A stretch of DNA of 22,670 bases from an uncultured Lachnospiraceae bacterium. GTDB lineage: Bacteria > Bacillota > Clostridia > Lachnospirales > Lachnospiraceae. The stretch spans positions 31,446 to 54,115 of the forward strand of contig CAJTTT010000022.1 in the NCBI GenBank assembly GCA_910579285.1, in the 5' to 3' direction. Under the pieces are notes generated by a model. The model was given only the letters and a program-made list of their open reading frames with translations, was not told the origin of the DNA and made no database searches. The stretch's first letter is position 1. Every line of letters starts with the position of its first letter. A program made the position numbers and the translations under genes. Of this stretch, positions 22,388-22,670 are shown piece after piece.

Positions 22388-22670
22388 TCTGCACCATGCT
22401 TGCATGAGCGCAGACATCGGAAGACTTATGACGAGCAACGCGAACTCGGAATGCGAAGCATTACGAGTCTGCTTATGCGCAGAAAGCAGCAGAGTACGGA
22501 ATCTGCACCATGCTTGCATGAGCGCAGACATCGGAAGACTTATGACGAGCAACGCGAACTCGGAATGCGAAGCATTACGAGTCTGCTTATGCGCAGAAAG
22601 CAGCAGAGTACGGAATCTGCACCATGCTTGCATGAGCGCAGACATCGGAAGACTTATGACGAGCAACGCG
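22388..22670. repeat. Tandem 114-bp repeats, running off the window
   Basis: Units at 22388-22501 and 22502-22615 and a partial one at 22616-22670 (55 bases) appear identical by eye. Each unit contains potential stems: TCTGC...GCAGA around CATGCTTGCATG; CTCG-G-AATGC with GCATT-A-CGAG; and CTGCTT with AAGCAG. The period is a multiple of three, so a minus-strand frame stays open across all copies, but its 38-residue repeat (containing SLPMSALMQAWCR) looks unlike a real protein and has no ribosome site. The array probably continues beyond the window. No CRISPR-like unique spacers are present. Confidence 0.9.

Noticed and set aside
22262..22666. Minus-strand frame with a 38-residue repeat across the tandem array
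   Set aside because: It stays open only because the repeat period is a multiple of three. There is no ribosome site in view and the composition is not protein-like. It also runs through the terminator hairpin. It could be revisited if the sequence beyond the window shows a real start.
22388..22670. CRISPR array
   Set aside because: Whole 114-bp units repeat without unique spacers, and no cas genes are present.

Overview
The window is a mid-GC chromosomal segment of a spore-forming Clostridia member, most likely a Lachnospiraceae-type Firmicute. Supporting signs are AGGAGG-type ribosome sites, a SipL-like sporulation protein behind a candidate sigma-E promoter, PyrK/PyrDB-type dihydroorotate dehydrogenase, a DUF1934 protein, and small orphan proteins typical of gut clostridia. 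Family assignments come from reading motifs, not from searches.

Layout. 1-930: the 3' end of pyrC (dihydroorotase) and a DUF2200 gene. 930-4050: an accessory, partly decayed stretch. It holds an Rpn-type nuclease/transposase broken by an internal deletion and preceded by a strongly structured leader, an intact GNAT acetyltransferase, an XRE regulator on the minus strand, remnants of a small unknown gene, and a GNAT gene cut off after its first third. 4070-6876: a tight run eamA-like / ogt / pyrK / pyrD, so pyrimidine synthesis genes flank the accessory stretch. 6968-8524: SipL-like spore protein (SPOCS plus LysM). 8655-10256: membrane protein fused to a spermidine-synthase-like domain. 10320-13065 (minus): GH42 beta-galactosidase and an orphan protein with a hairpin between them. 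13255-16651: a same-strand run ispE, FCD-type GntR regulator, small exported protein, murI, DUF1934. 16706-17182 (minus): a single-pass membrane protein. 17447-19957: a trigger-factor-like lipoprotein and asnS. 19958-20060: a folded intergenic element. 20092-22247: a coiled-coil NlpC/P60 cell-wall hydrolase and a TIGR01212-type radical SAM protein. 22244-22354: a promoter, short leader and strong terminator. 22388 to the window edge: identical 114-bp tandem repeats.

How the parts fit. Most genes are housekeeping: pyrimidine synthesis, isoprenoid precursor (IspE), D-glutamate for peptidoglycan (MurI), asparaginyl-tRNA, and wall remodelling. The most unusual content is non-coding. (1) The 114-bp tandem repeat array sits behind a leader whose terminator arm could also pair with an upstream sequence, as in attenuators. 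(2) A roughly 103-nt multi-stem element lies between asnS and the hydrolase gene. (3) A leader of about 175 nt before the broken Rpn gene has its ribosome site buried in a stem. (4) A FadR-type palindrome lies on the promoter of the ispE-gntR run and suggests autoregulation by the encoded regulator. No tRNA, rRNA or CRISPR array was seen. No gene-free stretch exceeds 300 bases except the repeat region after 22247.
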